Below, piece by piece: positions 24,327-36,712 of a stretch of DNA of 64,000 nt. The notes under the pieces are model-generated. The model saw nothing but the letters and a program-made list of their open reading frames with translations. It did no database searches and had not been told where the DNA came from. How positions within the stretch are numbered: position 1 is the stretch's first letter; each line of letters begins with the position of its first letter. Origin of the DNA: Pocillopora verrucosa (taxonomy: Eukaryota > Cnidaria > Anthozoa > Scleractinia > Pocilloporidae). Both the position numbers and the translations under genes were made by a program. The DNA is taken from positions 11,862,997-11,926,996 of the forward strand of contig NC_089315.1 of the NCBI RefSeq assembly GCF_036669915.1. Reading direction: 5' to 3'.

Positions 24327-27300
24327 CTATTGGGAACTGTCCAGGACGTAAGAAAATTGTGCGTTGACTCTTTTGTGATGTCCCCCTTCCCAGAAAATTT
24401 TACCACAAGTGGAACAACAAAAGAACAAATCCACACTGTCCACTACAGTTTCAGGTAATGGACCAAGCTTCAGAGGCACTCCGCTGGGTAAAGTCAGATC
24501 CTTAAGATTCACAGGACAGTTCTTTGGCTCAAAGCCTGGCAGTGGGGCTCTAAAACGACCATGGAAGATCCCCATGACTAATCGCATGTCATCCTTATGA
24601 ACTTTCACGAAATCATCCCCATTGCAGACCTATAACAAATTCATTGAAGATGAAACTTAGAATACAAGGATTTGGCGTGATATAATACACAAAAGCTGTA
24701 ATTTCATTCATCTATCACCTGTGAAATCAGGAGAATTACCAATTTTTCTGATACGAACCCGATTTAACGGCCAGGTTGAAGTTGTTCTTCTAAATCATTC
24801 CACGTACGCTAAAGAAATGTTCAACATAATGCACAAGTCTCCTGATTTGCAAACTTGACTTTACCACACGGAAGATGGGTTACGCCCGAAACGAAAAATT
24901 ATTAGGCACTTAATCCATTTATTTATCCTCATTTTGACTTAACGAAAACCCCCTAAAGAAAAGCTCGCACTAACCACAGAGCCACACACAAACCTGACAG
25001 CGACTAAAGATATCTTGTTTCTTTACTTGCACGTTAAAATATTTCACCAGAGCCGATACTTGTTGTCGAATCTTTCCACTTGGAACACAAACGCACATTC
25101 CTTCAGGTACCCGGGCACGCAACTAAACAACGAACAAACAAACTAGCATGGCATCAGTCTTTCCAAAAAGTGGTACTTAAGTCTTTATCTCTTCTTTAAA
25201 GTAGAAAGTAGATGCATTCTTTTTTTTTTTTTTTTTTTTACTTTCTCCATTCACTTGATTATCCCCATATCCATACTCTGTATATTTATGCGTCTCTTCT
25301 CTGTAAACTTTTTTGAAAATCGTACCTATCCTTTACTCGTAAGTGTTATTGGATCGATTGAAAGGAAACCCAATAAATCGCTGATAATGAGGGAGAATGA
25401 GTAACTCATGCCAAGATATCTACCTTTAATCTTTCTCTTTCGAGATTCACAACATCCATCATTTATCCGGGATGTTAGTTCGCAAAGAAGGCGGTTGCAA
25501 ATGTCTAATAACTATGTTTACCTGTTCATATGGCAAGCCCGTTGTCAGGATGATTCTATCCTCAGTTTGGGCGATCTGATAACAGAAACAAAAACCTCAA
25601 TATATTTAAAGTCCGCTGACCTCCATAGTATGGATACTCCTCCTAAAGGAGACGAGTTTTATACTTTAAGGAAGGTGTCACTATTTACATACTTTAGAGA
25701 GAAAACTATACCACCACGGAACGAGAAAGGCCCTCAAAACTTAGCTAACAAGATCATCGCGTCTTCCTTGCCGCTTTCAAATTTCTTCATTTATGTGATT
25801 CTCTTCAAGGAATAAATATATTTTTACGGGGACGACGCAACCCTCGCTTTACTTAGTCAATGAAACACTCAGTTTATAACATACGGAATCAAGTATGATA
25901 GGGGCGGTGACAACGACTCAAAATTGACAGAAAGCACAACAAAATGTTCCACTAGGGGGTCAAGCCCAGAGCACTCGGTGCGAAGCGCAGCGCGCGAAAC
26001 ACCGGGCCACTGTTAGACTACTGTTCTACCTTAACTGCTCTTTCGTGATCGCCCTTGTTATCCAGAATAACCACATCAATCCCGCAACATCTCAAATGTT
26101 GACCCAGACCCTGCAGCATTGTATCAACCACGACCCTGAGTGACTGAGGAGGAATGGGATCTCTTTTCTTCGCAGGAGGAAGCATATCCTAAAGAAGAAA
26201 GAATGGAAGCCATGTGACCGAGCCTCATGTCTTCATTCAGCACAGACGCCCTCGTATTTGGTGTGCTGTCGGATTCTAAAATCGTGAAAACCTATTCATC
26301 GGCTGTGCTTCGTAAACGCTACGAAATGTCTTTACATAATCACTAAACCCTCTTGATGTCACTCACAACTAAGCATTTCAATATGAACTGCTCAGAAATG
26401 TTCTTTAGAAACATTTCAACCTTTTCACTGCAAACGCCACAGAAGTAAAACCTCCAGAGACGATCAGGTGACAACACACACTTTACATACAAAGAAAAAC
26501 CCACTGCAGATTAAAGAGAAAAAAGTTCATGTTCTTACAAATGTGTTCACATAATTTTCTATTAGAATTGCCGGTTTTCATGTGAAAACCTGTCCAAGTG
26601 AAGTAATATTGTGGCGACTCACATTAGAGCGCGTGCCTGGCTTCGGCTGCTTCCGTCTGCTCCGACTGCAACAAAACACAAAACATCGAGGCTAAATACT
26701 AATAATACTAGCAACAAGTAAGGTAAAGGAGTTGCTAACGATGGAAAAATTGCGTGCCATGCATCAAATGTCAATGTTACAAGTTTCTAAACACTTAGTT
26801 AATGTATTAAGCAGTCCCAGCTAAGTTCTTACATGTCCAACTAATTATATTATCTCACGGCACTGATAGTTTTTGCAAGACAAGTTTCTTTGTGGTTGGT
26901 CTCAAGAGCTTGTGGTCAAGTAAGACACAAAAGAGTGTAAGTTAGAGAAAGAAAGATGTGCTAATCAGAGTTTGATTATCATGAAATGGAATGGCGCGTC
27001 CAGCAGGCACTCCAATAAGCACACCTAAGGCAGAAGAACACCTTCATGACAGCCTTCTCTTTGCACACAGGTTTCTTTATAAGCAGACATGCGGACTGGC
27101 TATCGTGTAAATTCTTCTTTGTATCAATACTTGGCTTTCCGAATGATAGAGAAAAGAACCACCATAAAAACAACATACCGCTGTTTTTCCTTCTTCGGAT
27201 GTAACCATGTAAGCACAAGACCAGGCTCCATATCGACTCGTAACCTCGACTCCACCACCCACTGTTTAAGGACCTCGTAAATCTCCAGCAAACAGAAAGC

Positions 27301-30300
27301 ATCTAAAGCTAGGCAGAGAACAGAACAAGTTATTTACAACAAACGGAATTGTCTTGTTTATTACCACATAGTTGTTTCTCATCATCCTATCTAAAAAGGA
27401 AATTGGATGGATCGTAATACCCAAGTTTATGAGAGAATCGACTACATTTAGACAAAGCATTATGTTCATTTGATAAGTGATATAAAAGTATTCATACACG
27501 ACATGAATATATAATGCAACAAAGATGGTAACAGCTAAAAACAAAATTTAATCAATTAAAAACAACACTGTGAAATCGAGATTGCTTCACCTGGAATGCG
27601 TGGCTGGTAGTTTATTTTATTGACCACTCGAAAAACCGGCTATTACAAAAGCTACAAAGTTGTGCTTCGTTTGCTTTCCCACAGAAGAGACATTTCATTT
27701 GTAGCGGCTACATGGATTCAACCGGATTCAGTGATCAGTACACACCCGGTAAGTACAATGGAGGCAATGACAAAGTGAGTTGCTCCATGATAAATCTATA
27801 ATAGTTGCTCCATGATAAATCTATAATAACCAAGCTCGAAACTATAACAGTTTAATTGAACAATCATCACAATTAAACTTTTACCCAGTCTCTAATCCTT
27901 ATTCATTCCTTGTCCTTCAAAAGCAGGAGTTACCTGCATAAATCAGCTGATCCTCGCTTAACGGAGGCAATGACAAAGTGAGTTGCTCCATGATAAATCT
28001 ATAATAGTTGCTCCATGATAAATCTATAATAACCAAGCTCGAAACTATAACAGTTTAATTGAATAATCATCACAATTAAACTTTTACCCAGTCTCTAATC
28101 CTTATTCATTCCTTGTCCTTCAAAAGCAGGAGTTACCTGCATAAATCAGCTGATCCTCGCTTAACGGACGCCGTTCCCAGTCGGAGATCTGATACGTTTT
28201 GTCTAAAGCTTGACCAAGGCACAAGAACGCCAACTCGCTCAAGCCTCGCTCTTCTTCCATACAAGCACGCTCTCTTGCAGATACACTACGCATGCGGGAA
28301 CTGACTTTTTGTTGCACACTTGGTATACTGAGTATCTATGTAAACAAATATATGAAGCCTGTTTTCAACAGGATCACTCACATTAATAAACGCACATTCA
28401 GTGGACTTTCAAGTTTGACCACATTGTAAGTCTTTCCATATGAATTCTTGCGAAGTTTTCAAGCAGCTCAATGTGCGTTTATTAATGTGAGTGTTTCTGT
28501 TCATAACAGGCTTAATTCTTGCATTTCAAGTGTTCACTGGCTCACTGACTCCTCCTGTTTGCCATGGTTAACCAAATATCAAAATCTTACTTACGACCTG
28601 TTATCAGAATATAGAAACTAAACTACATGACGAACTTCGCCACATAAAGGGGCAAGTGACGCTGTCAAAATCTGCGTCATCTCTGTTGTGAAATTCAAGG
28701 AGTAATTTAAAACAATGTACAAAATGTCATGGACAGATTCTTATTCGTCTTGTGTGTTTTATTCAACTACAGGGGTGGGAAGGGAAGCTCTACATTACAA
28801 ACAAACGGATGCAGCTCAAGGTTTCTTTAAGAAAAGCCGAGTTGCACACATAGGCCAACAAATTCTTTTAACCCGCAGCTTGGAGGAATCACATTTTCAA
28901 AGGAGTTCTAAATCTTTCCTACCTGTTTACTTAATGGACACAGGTCAACAAACCGAGCAAGACGTGTCACAGCATGTTCGCACGGGGGACTCGAAGAAAC
29001 CAAGTTTCGAAAATCAGAGTCAACTCCATAACCTGTCAAACCAATATTAAATGTTCAATTAACCAACCAAGCATATAACAGTTAATTTGCGCAAAATACA
29101 GTACACTTATAACTTTTTAATGTTTCTCGCTGCACTGTATGTTATTTGAAAAAGTGTATGTATGTTTCTGTATCTGAGACAACCTTCGGAAACGTTTCCA
29201 AAAAGTAATCGAAAAGTTTTCTTCTGCTGTTTATAGGCCAACGGACGAACGAATATTTGTTAAGAGGAAAAAGTGTGCAGATATATAAATGTGAGGGATC
29301 GTTTCAGAGCAAATCAACTTCACCAATTTTTAACTGGCTCCTTCTCCTTCTAGATCAGCTCACCTCTTGGAGATTCTTTCAAAATAACAATGCCTTCAGG
29401 TTATTGATGTTTTCGTTTGCACACAACAATTGAACAAAAATTTTAAGGAAGCTGCTGTTCCTTTTTACCCCAGTACTGACAAGCTTAACTCTTTACCTAG
29501 CTTTAGAACGCGAGGATTAGCAAAGAAACTTTCAGCAAACTGTTGCATCTCGGCGTCTTTAACGTTGTCTGTCATTGCTATCACGTCCAATATAAACACT
29601 TCATTCCATGTAGAAAGCTGAATAATCGAAAGTCTGCACGAAAAAAATATTGTCAAATGACACGGGGGTAAAGAAAATTTCTTCTTCTGAAGCTGATACA
29701 GACACTGTCACACGTATCAACCAATCACATTTAGCTGTACACCAAAACTAAAGTTTGCGAGTTTGACCCGGTGCGAGATGACCTCGGGCAATACAACCTG
29801 AGGCGAATTTGATCTGGGGCGAAACTAAATTTGGGGGCCAGACGACCTAAGGTGAATTTACCAAGGGCGAGACAACCTGAGAGGAAAATGGCGCGAAACT
29901 AACTTTAGGGAAGAAACGACCTGAAGCGAATTTGACCTACGGCATGATGACCTGGGGCGAAACTGACTTTAGAAGCGAGACAACCTGAAGGCGAGTTTAA
30001 CCCGGGGTGAGAGGACCTGGAGGACCTTTACATCTTATTGGTTGACCAGTCACAAAGCAAATTAAGTTAAAAGCTATGTAATCTTGGATACCTATCGACA
30101 CCAATTTGAAAATTAGTCTTGAAGCAGTTTTAACATTTTTATACTACTCACATTTCTTCGATTACTTTAATTAAGATACAACCGAGCTGAAAAGAAAATT
30201 CTCAAAGTTAGGTTGTCAAACCGGGCGAGTTCCACTGACCTGTCATCAGTTCCCGCGCGACACATTGTCGGTCTCCACTCAGTGTCAAATCCTACAACAT

Positions 30301-33300
30301 TACCGGGCTAACAAAGACAAATAACGCTCAGTATAACGCAAAATATATTAATATTTTTGCACATTTGTTTACATAATTTTTTCATCTGTTTGTTTTTCTA
30401 ACAATCATAACCATTTCGGAAGGAATCTCCTAGCTGAGAAGATGTTTGTCTCAAACGCACAAATATTCGAAAGATTAATTCGTTACAAAGAAAAAGGGAT
30501 TGCTTGAGAAATATGTCAACAATTTAAGCATCAGATTTGTCGTAAAGACAGTTTGGCGTTTCTTTTACAGATGAACCAAAAAGTGAGTGATTCAAATACC
30601 AAGTAGCCTCCCCCCAACGATTTCCTCCATAATCTTAATTGACCTTAATTCAGGATGTCATGTTAACCTCAAGTACAATACAAAACTGCACGTACCTTAC
30701 AGAGGACTTGCGTACATTCCCTTAAAGACTGAGTGTTGTCAACCACGAATATCCTATCAGCAGATAATGGCAGCCGATAGCAGTTGGCAGGTGCAGAATT
30801 TAATGTTGAAGGTATATCGTTGTACACTTTACGCTCTAACTTTCCTTCTATTTCCGCTTCCCAGTCTTCAGAATCTTCACTTGCACCTTGCCTTAAAAAT
30901 GTAAAAACGATTGGCAATGTCAAATAGGAAATTAGAAATTGCATGCATCACGTTATACATGTCTCCCGGACACAAGACAATTTTATGAGTGAAAAATTTG
31001 GTAACCAAGAACCGAAGAGTCTATCCCAGCCTGGAGAGCAACCGCACCATCTCCCTGAATAGGATGCTTGTATACTGCAGGTTATGATGACCTCCACTAG
31101 GCGTTTCTCAAGATTTCTTTACGTTATCTGATCGTCACTTTTCTCTTGAGTGGAAAGACGCACTACATACAGGTATGGGAGAAAGTCACTGAGCATTACT
31201 GCATGAAAGACTAAAAGGCAGTGGGCAGAGTTCAATTTCTGCCATATACGTGCTGATTGCAAAAATTTTTGTGATTCTTGTTCTTGCCATTGAAGCACAG
31301 CAATCGTGATCAGGGTTAAAGCTTGTCATTTCAATCAAGAGTCTAGCATCATCAGGCCACCTCTGTCTCTTACGGAGAGTATTATATACAGCTGTAGGAT
31401 TAACAGTGATTGGTAAGTATCAAATCTTCCCTTTTTTGGGGGGTGTGACGGGAGGGGGGGGTTGACCTTTGTTCCGAATATGAGAAGGACATACTCGTCA
31501 GATGAATGCGCGAGAAGAATGAGGCTTTGAAACCTACCAACTTTCCACAAGATCTTTAACCAAAGGATGAACTGACTCCAGAGGCAGGCAATAGTACCTA
31601 GTCCATCTAACAGCCTCTTCAATATCATCAAACTCAACCAAACTTTCTATTAGTTTGTGCTGAAGCCATTTGTTATCACCAAGAGCACTCTGTAAGACAA
31701 ACGACAAATCCGTATAAAAAAATAGCATCCTAACCGGAATCGACATTCTGAACAAACAAGTGTCTCTTGAAGAGAAATATGGGCCAAATGCAAAATCTTG
31801 GTCCCCATTAGGAATCATAAGTTGGACCTTCCAATTTGCCCTCTGTGGCTCTACTGCTAATATTCAGAGAACTCTTTGGTGAGCTCACCAAGACATACAC
31901 ACACAAAAAAGCAATCGTTTTTTCTTCTCTCAAAAACGAGCTCAAAATTTCACAGCTTTTGTCATTCTATTTATCTCTTGACGTGTAGCAATTGCAAAAC
32001 ACTTTCCCAACTTGAAACAGCTTTAAAGGAAGAATTTCACCAGATTAGACGCAAGATTTAAAAAAAGGGGATTATTAATATTTCCCAATTTTAGCTCTGG
32101 CATAGATGAGATGAAAGAAATAATACACATGCAAAAATATTTCATCAATTACAGATGGTAATAAGTTCTGATGTTCGTGTGATCCAGGAACTTAATTTTT
32201 TATACAATATACCTCAATGAGATTGTCCCACTTGTGACTTAATGGTTGTTTCTGAAAAAAAAAAAAAAAAAACAGAACAAATACAGAGATAAAAATATTT
32301 AATCAATTCAAGTACCGGTACTCCAAAACCATTTTACGTCTTAACCATAGTAACAAAATTAAATTCAGCATGCATAGTTCACAGAAAATTATTACCTCTG
32401 AATATTTCTTCTGTAAGAGATATCTCAATCCATTTAAGTTCTTTTCTTTGTATATATTGGGGTAGTTCTCTGGAAGAACAGAAAGCAATTCACATAACAT
32501 TGCCTTACACACTAAAGAACAGCAGACAAGTCTGTTTTGTTTCTTAAAAAATGCTTGCTTCTCATGAAAAAGGAGTTTAAGAATGAAAAGTGAAACTGAT
32601 TTTAAGATGTATTAAGGGAGATGTAGTGGCCTCCTTAGCTAAAATGCTGCACACTGTCTACAGCACCTGAAGAAAAAGACTTGGTCTGGCTAAAAAATGT
32701 ACAGTACCTCTTCATGATCAAAGAATGGAAGAAATACATGTAATTACATTCCAGCAGGGTGCACAATGACCATCACCCCAACTCTCCCCTCCCAATCCAA
32801 CCCTTGGAGGTATAAATATTTAAAAAGGTAAAAAACAAACAATTAAGACTTAAAATTCAGATATTGCAAACACCAGAATCTGAAGAAACTGCATGGCATA
32901 AATCTTTTCCAGTGCAAAATACTTCCATTTTTGTTTTCTAGCAGCATGGATATCAGCCTGCTGAAACACAAGTTAGAGCAAAGGTGTACATGCACCACAT
33001 CATGTATGATGTGCTGAAATTTTAACTATGACCCTCTTTTTGAAAAATCTTAGCTGAAGCCCTGGTCAGAATCTTACCACAAATTAGTGTGTATGCAACT
33101 ATACTTACAACTTACAATTTCTGTACCATACCTGCTTTTAAATGAAACATTTTCACAAGCCTCTCTCCTAACTTAATAAGAATCTTGTTCTTGAGTCTGT
33201 GATCCTTTGGTTTTGGAGAAACAGTCTTCCTGATGAAAAAAACAAATTTAAGAAGTTTATCTCTCTAATAATTACTGTTAGCAGTTAGTGACAAATGGTT

Positions 33301-36300
33301 TTGCCTCATCTTATTTCCTCCCCAGAGCTGTCATCCTGAAGAGCAACTTGACAGCTTAATGGCTCTAAGCAAAACTGTTTTTTTTTCAGATTTGCAGAAA
33401 CTACATCTGCAAATTACATCTGGTAACTCTAAAATTAGCTCTAGAGATAGCCCTTGTTTCTTTAAATAACTGCAATCAATACACTGCCAGGGAAGATTAA
33501 AATGAAATTAGTTTGACAAAGTCATATATTTAACAGCTGTTTTCACTTACTCAACAACAAGCTCCAGATCATCATCTGTCATCGTACATAACTCATCTAT
33601 CAACTTCATAAAAAGTTGTAATGATGTGGGACAGCCTGCCACATAGCTAGATGCAATTAAAAGTTATAGTTTTTAAGTTTACAAAGTATCACTGCTTGCA
33701 ATTTACAATGAGTTTTTAGAGCCTTTGTACCAACTTAGCTGTAATTTGTTCAGGACAAGAAGCAAAATACCATATCTGTTTGAATATATATTCAAAATGT
33801 CAAGAGAATTAAAATCACTTCTGGAGGGAGTGGAAAGAGCAAGGGTCATCATTATTACTTGACAAGTCACAAACATACCTCTCTGCTAATTGCAACTTGT
33901 TGACAATGATCAAAGGTAACAAAATCTAAAAAATATAAATAAACTGTGCTGTTTATAGGTGTGGCTGCACAAAAAATTTAGGGACAACAACAAAAAAGCT
34001 ACATGTAAATTCAGATTCAAGATCTTTAATCAAGTCCAGTGCTTGGAAATTGAAAACTGTAAGATTTTTTAAAACTGCTCGGTTAATTTTCATGCTCCTC
34101 CTACAACTTCCTAACAAAATGTATGGCTGATAATTTCACTGAGTATTTCACAAATATTTTCAAGAAAACTTGGTTTGCCTTTAAAGTTATCTAATGGGCT
34201 CTTTAGTTGCCACACAAAACATGCTCAATGAAATCAGGAGAAAAAAGATTTAAAACTCCTACTACACTAAAGTTTTTCTTTTTGTGCAATTATTCTCAAA
34301 AATGGTTTTAACAACTGGGAACACAAGAACAGATCTATTGAGCAACATGCAACCGTGTGGTGGAGGAAACTGCCCTAACCCCCATTCTGATGCACATAAG
34401 AACAGACATGAATGTAACTTACTTGCTGTAAGTTCAGTACATGTTTAGTTTATGCTTTTATAATAGGTTAGTAAGTACAGTTCATACCTCAGTTACTTCA
34501 AAATGCCTTTGAAGTTTTAACTTATATGCAATGGTGGCAGCCTATTACAAGAATACCAAAAATCAACATTCAACATTCCTTAGTAACCGTGATTATTTTC
34601 AACCTGGTTTAGAGAGGTTTCAAATGATATGATTAGGATGTTAAAATGTAATTATTCTTTGATAATGGGTTTCAGAGGCCCTAAAGTAACTAGATTCTTT
34701 CTGTACATGTGGTCCTACATGATTGTAAATAAATTTTAAGTGAGAGAAAAAAACATTTTTTACTGAGAAAAAGTTGAACCATAACCTTTCCGTATAGTGC
34801 TGATTAATTCCAAATGTCTAGAGTACATATTTATTGAGCAAAGCTAAGAGAGATTCTGGATTAGCAAAATAACACATCTGAAAAAAATTAAAATTCTTAA
34901 ACATATTTTTACCTCTTTGTACTTCCTCCTGGAATGCATTAAAAATCTCACATGCTTGGTTAAGAAACTGTTGTCTCCTGAATCAAGTTGAAATGTCCTT
35001 TTAACTGGCTCAAACAACAGAAATGTAGATGATGCAACTACTTCCAAAGCTAAGTCCTTCTGATTGTCAGATGGCCAGTAACCTAGCTGTTGGATTTCTT
35101 GAACATTCCTTCCTTCAGTCTTTGACTTCAGCCAGGCCTCAAACTCAACAAGAGTCATATAAGCCAGTGACTTTTTGCCAGCTTGAATATCAAAGTCAGC
35201 AAATTTGATAACATACAAAACAAAATCAAAGCAATTCCTGCTGGCTTCAAAAGCCCTTGGAAGAAGTGACTTCAGTTCTATTAACATATCTGAGAAATAT
35301 AGTGATTCAAGTTCATCCAGCCACTCTCTTTCTGAAACAAGGTGAAGAGATCTTGTAGCTAAATCTGCATCAAAATACTGGGAAGATACTAAATAAGCTT
35401 CTGAATCTGAGGAATATGTTGAAGATGTTTCATCCCACAGCAAATCTTTATCACTATTAACACAAGGGTAAGATTTTTGATTTGTCATATATACATCACT
35501 TTTGGAAGGTTCAATATTGGGATCAGTTCTGCTATGATGCGTGTCATTTACAATATCATTATCCCAATCTTCTTCCCAAACAGTATGATTAAAATGTGGC
35601 AAAGAATTTCCTTGATTAGTTGATTGGTGGAAACCTTTCCTGAAAATATTTGCATCACCAAACTTTAAATTAGAACTCTGCACAGAAAGTTGCACATGAC
35701 CATTATTGTATTTCCTTGATGTTTCTGTTTGAAGTTCTTCCCCTCTTGTAAGTCCACCTGTTAGATAAAAAATTGAATGTGCAGAGTCATAGGTGAGAAA
35801 AAGTTACAAAACCATATTGTGAAACAATAAAGACACATATCTATTACCAGTATCCAAAGTAGATAGATTTGTTTGGTATGCTGGGGTATATAAGAACAAA
35901 AAAATTAATTGCATAGCTGTCTTATGACTTGAATTTAGAAGCAAGAAGGAAGCGAACACGTCAGCAGAGTTCTACTCTGATTTGTTATTGTGACATACAC
36001 GTACGCTTTTTATCGTTAAATTTCGCCGGACTTTCGTTTCGAAGCGAAAATTTGACGAAATAGCGCTCTTTGTTCAACGGAAATTTCGCTCAAAACGCCT
36101 CGAATTGTCATTCGAACTTTCGCGCGAAATTTCGATGAAAACTCTCAAGGGAAAAAACCAAATTCGCGCATTTGAAATGCACGAAATTTTCGCTTGCGTT
36201 ACTTTTGCACAATATTGTACTTGCACGTCAGTTAACTTTACGATTTAACTAAGTTCCCTATACTTTTTTGAAGAGGAAATGAATTCGCATCTCATACCTA

Positions 36301-36505
36301 CTTATCTTTTACCAATCATCATACCATTTTCGTTTCATTTAACCAGATACATTAAAAGATTTAACATACCACGATTCTCTATCGGAATTTCGATAGCATC
36401 ATAGCCATTACACGTACCTTCTGAATAATCTTCGTGACAATAGGAAAGCAGCGACTGAAGCAATTCTTTAACCACACAGAAAACAGCCTGAATGGTTACA
36501 ATCAT
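24327..36505 (-). CDS. EXD3: EXD3 / mut-7-type 3'-5' exonuclease
   Basis: It is a predicted DEDDy 3'-5' exonuclease with a C-terminal Mut7-C domain. Exons, 5' to 3': 36505-36370, 35880-35848, 35757-34913, 34541-34488, 33925-33879, 33646-33551, 33229-33132, 32469-32396, 32251-32213, 31689-31538, 30891-30696, 30307-30240, 29633-29497, 29032-28923, about 28277-28137, 27308-27179, 26665-26623, 26188-26030, 25575-25522, 25122-24994, 24629-24327. That is about 1010 aa; human is 876. The catalytic motifs are FDTEW (ExoI), GYGVDSDFRNL (ExoII) and DWERRPLSEDQLIYAALDAF (ExoIII, Y-x3-D). The C-terminal domain has RVVVDTMLQGL, a Zn-ribbon-like RCQVC and CSTCGKIFWEG. The long exon at 34913 holds an acidic linker with no human match. 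Uncertain points are the start (ATG at 36505, or 36610 with another exon) and the 5' edge of the 28137 exon, whose phase does not fit the preceding donor cleanly; a different donor or a small missed exon is needed there. Confidence 0.9.
27760..28167. repeat. 203-bp tandem duplication overlapping an EXD3 exon end
   Basis: Positions 27760-27964 recur at 27963-28167 almost identically. The unit holds a nested doublet of GTTGCTCCATGATAAATC and, on the minus strand, the last ~30 bases of the EXD3 ExoIII exon plus its donor (GCAGGTAACTCC). The true exon end is in the upper copy (28137); the lower copy is an intronic decoy. Confidence 0.93.
28355..28513. repeat. Inverted repeat in EXD3 intron
   Basis: The arm at 28355-28400 (AAGCCTGTT..., ACTCACATTAATAAACGCAC) returns as its reverse complement at about 28466-28513, with a spacer of about 65 bases. 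It could form a hairpin with arms of about 46 bp. MITE-like, no coding content. Confidence 0.8.
29755..30025. repeat. Degenerate GACCTG/GGCGAAAC repeat in EXD3 intron
   Basis: Imperfect repeats of about 20-45 bases combining GGCGAGACGACCTGA-like, GGCGAATTTGACCT-like and GGGGCGAAACTGACTTT-like blocks. More GC-rich than the surrounding intron. Confidence 0.7.
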
Positions 36506-36712
36506 TACTGAAACGTTCGTTTGGAGAGTAAAAGCAGTAAGACAAAAAAATCTTTCATATAGTTAATACTATTTTAGCTACTCACTGAGCGCATATAAGT
36601 TCATTTTCCAACAGGCGTTCTCTGTTGACTAGATCCAGTTCTAATCGTTCGACCGTGAGGACAATACATTTTGGCTTACATGACAGTAATCAGTGTTTTG
36701 TCTCTGTCCACC
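36506..36712. promoter_or_regulatory. Shared EXD3-TXNL4B divergent promoter region
   Basis: The two genes diverge with only about 207 bases between the assigned start codons. Any promoter must lie here or in the 5' exons. I see no TATA box at a convincing distance. The upstream EXD3 intron (about 35990-36200) is rich in AAATTTCGC/TTTCGCGCGAAA blocks. Confidence 0.6.

Noticed and set aside
24409-24600. + strand frame opposite the last EXD3 exon
   Set aside because: Shadow of the minus-strand Mut7-C exon, whose Cys motifs match the family.
32862-32968. Candidate EXD3 exon (QADIHAARKQKWKYF...)
   Set aside because: It has an acceptor-like TTTCAG, but its phase does not fit, whereas the exons at 33132-33229 and 32396-32469 join directly in phase and match the human protein.
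35990-36200. AAATTTCGC/TTCGCGCGAA-rich segment, as a regulatory cluster
   Set aside because: The words recur, but without regular spacing; too little to call a regulatory element, so it is only noted with the promoter entry.
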